Shown here piece after piece: positions 5,910 to 6,894 of a DNA stretch of 6,894 nt. Below the pieces are notes generated by a model that was given only the letters and a program-made list of their open reading frames with translations, ran no database searches and was not told where the DNA came from. The number at the start of each line of letters is the position of its first letter. Position 1 is the stretch's first letter. Source of the DNA: Methanomassiliicoccales archaeon (lineage in GTDB: Archaea; Thermoplasmatota; Thermoplasmata; Methanomassiliicoccales; JACIVX01); assembly GCA_028682925.1 (NCBI GenBank), contig JAJRAG010000015.1, positions 1 to 6,894 of the forward strand, written 5' to 3'. The position numbers and the translations under genes were made by a program.

Positions 5910-6758
5910 ATGATCGTTGTCGGCGGATCCTCGTCGAGAAGATTGGCCGAGGATTTGGCGAAGGAGCTGGGAGTCGGACTCCTTCAGGCGACCTCAAATC
6001 GTTTCCCGGATGGTGAGTCCTACATCAGGCTCGAGACTGAGAAGCTTGACAAGGAGGTCGTCATCGTCCAGAACACCCATCCTGACGACATGCTCGTCGA
6101 ACTGTTGCTTCTACAGGACGCTGCGTGGAGATTGGGATCTGAAAACATAACCAATGTGATACCTTACTTCGGATATGCGCGGCAGGACAAGCTTTTCAAC
6201 GTGGGGGAGGCAGTGAGCGCCCAGGTCATGGCAGAGCACATCGAGATGAAGGCGGACAAGGTCGTCACCGTCGACATCCATACGGACGGGGTGTTGGATT
6301 GGTTCAAGAGAGCGAAGGGCGTGAACGTGCACGCCACCAAATGCATAGGTTCGTTCTTCACCAATGGCGGGATCGATCTTGTCCTCGCTCCAGACAAGGG
6401 CGCGGCTGAGAGGGCGAGGGAGGTCGCCGAGATACTTGGCTCGGACTGGGACCATCTCGTGAAGACCAGGCTCAGCGGGACAGAAGTGAAGATCGCTCCG
6501 AAGAGGCTCGACGTCAAAGGGAGGAACGTCCTAATCGTGGACGACATAATCTCTACCGGTGGTACGATCGAAGCAGCGACGATGCAACTGAGGTCGCTTG
6601 GGGCTAAGCGAGTCATAGCCGCTTGCACGCACGGATTGTTCACAATGGGTGCGCTAGACCGATTGAGGAAATGCTGCGACAAGGTGATATCGACCAACAC
6701 GATCGAGAGCGAGGCCTCGGGGATATCTGTTGCACCAGCGATCGCCAGGGCGATCTAG
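5910..6758 (+). CDS. prs: Ribose-phosphate pyrophosphokinase (PRPP synthetase)
   Basis: Makes PRPP from ribose 5-phosphate and ATP for nucleotide, histidine and tryptophan synthesis. The 282-residue product fits archaeal enzymes, which are shorter than the roughly 315-residue bacterial ones. Motifs in order: RFPDGESYIR (31-40), PYFGYARQDKLF (85-96) for ATP binding, VDIHT (121-125) with the metal-binding histidine, KTRLSGTEV (185-193) around the catalytic lysine, and the PRPP loop VLIVDDIISTGGTIEA (207-222). The start is ATG 5910 because archaeal homologues begin MIVVsGS.S..LA and because the TATA box is 27 bases upstream. Upstream in-frame starts at 5886 and 5832 add residues with no family resemblance. 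It is divergent from herA. It is followed after 91 bases by proS, which seems to have its own promoter. Confidence 0.95.
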   Translation: MIVVGGSSSRRLAEDLAKELGVGLLQATSNRFPDGESYIRLETEKLDKEVVIVQNTHPDDMLVELLLLQDAAWRLGSENITNVIPYFGYARQDKLFNVGEAVSAQVMAEHIEMKADKVVTVDIHTDGVLDWFKRAKGVNVHATKCIGSFFTNGGIDLVLAPDKGAAERAREVAEILGSDWDHLVKTRLSGTEVKIAPKRLDVKGRNVLIVDDIISTGGTIEAATMQLRSLGAKRVIAACTHGLFTMGALDRLRKCCDKVISTNTIESEASGISVAPAIARAI

Positions 6759-6790
6759 TGCGTCTACCGCAGCCTCCCGGGCCATTCGCT

Positions 6791-6842
6791 GGAAACATTT
6801 ATAGAAACGTCGCTCATACTCAAATCCCTTAGCCGAAAGGTG
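6791..6842 (+). promoter_or_regulatory. Promoter and Shine-Dalgarno site of proS
   Basis: GGAAAC (6791-6796, BRE-like) is followed by ATTTATAG (6797-6804). With the spacing seen for the other genes, transcription would start near 6828. AAGGTG (6837-6842), complementary to the archaeal 16S rRNA tail, ends 7 bases before ATG 6850. So proS appears to have a short leader of about 22 bases, unlike prs just upstream. Confidence 0.6.
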
Positions 6843-6849
6843 TCTAGAA

Positions 6850-6894
6850 ATGAAGAAAGAGGATAACTTCAGCGAGTGGTACAACGAAATTGTC
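6850..6894 (+). CDS. proS: Prolyl-tRNA synthetase, N-terminal 15 codons only
   Basis: The window holds only MKKEDNFSEWYNEIV. The FSEWYNEI stretch is the characteristic opening of archaeal/eukaryotic-type class II prolyl-tRNA synthetases, which attach proline to tRNA-Pro. The start is supported by AAGGTG 7 bases upstream and by a TATA box at a fitting distance. No catalytic motif is inside the window, so the call rests on the N-terminal signature alone. It lies downstream of prs on the same strand with its own promoter. Confidence 0.8.
   Translation, partial: MKKEDNFSEWYNEIV

Noticed and set aside
5752..5997. Open minus-strand extension of the HerA-like frame across the prs start
   Set aside because: It lies upstream of the predicted promoter, overlaps prs and is not family-like. 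Openness alone is not evidence of coding.
1..6894. Defence island, CRISPR, mobile element or prophage
   Set aside because: Every long frame is a recognisable core-metabolism or DNA-processing gene, and no repeats, integrases, toxins or nucleases are visible. The HerA-like protein is not beside a nuclease or SIR2 partner.

Overview
The window looks like a stretch of chromosomal housekeeping DNA from a euryarchaeon, most likely a member of the Thermoplasmatota. Four lines of evidence support this. The coenzyme A genes are archaeal: a CoaBC fusion with the archaeal 'MHPSE' start, coupled to a GHMP-family pantoate kinase. There is an archaeal HerA-type ATPase next to a DUF357 protein, a family I know only from archaea. 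The thymidylate kinase, PRPP synthetase and prolyl-tRNA synthetase start are of archaeal type. Upstream regions carry TATA-like boxes, and in three genes the box lies about 27 bases before the start codon, as expected for leaderless mRNAs. The exact lineage is inferred from recall, not from a search.

Layout, left to right. Bases 1-914 (minus) hold most of an enolase-superfamily enzyme (mandelate racemase type), whose C-terminus runs off the left edge. A 227-base divergent intergenic region follows. On the plus strand come thymidylate kinase (1142-1816), the bifunctional CoaBC (1842-3038) and pantoate kinase (3035-3904). CoaBC and pantoate kinase overlap by ATGA. A 25-base convergent gap separates them from a minus-strand pair: a HerA-like ATPase (4225-5751) and a small DUF357 protein (3930-4223), one base apart. 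A divergent promoter region (about 5752-5909) contains an imperfect 20-base direct repeat. It is followed by PRPP synthetase (prs, 5910-6758) and the first 15 codons of prolyl-tRNA synthetase (proS, from 6850) on the plus strand.

Functionally the window combines nucleotide precursor supply (Tmk, Prs), coenzyme A synthesis (pantoate kinase and CoaBC), DNA processing or translocation (HerA-like), tRNA charging (ProS) and probably sugar-acid catabolism (the enolase-family enzyme). All stretches over 300 bases are accounted for by genes. I saw no tRNA, rRNA, CRISPR array, insertion sequence or prophage signal. I found no convincing new defence or mobile system. The points most worth a second look are the tandem repeat between the herA and prs promoters, the conserved-looking herA/DUF357 pairing, and a lysine-to-histidine change in the enolase-family active site.
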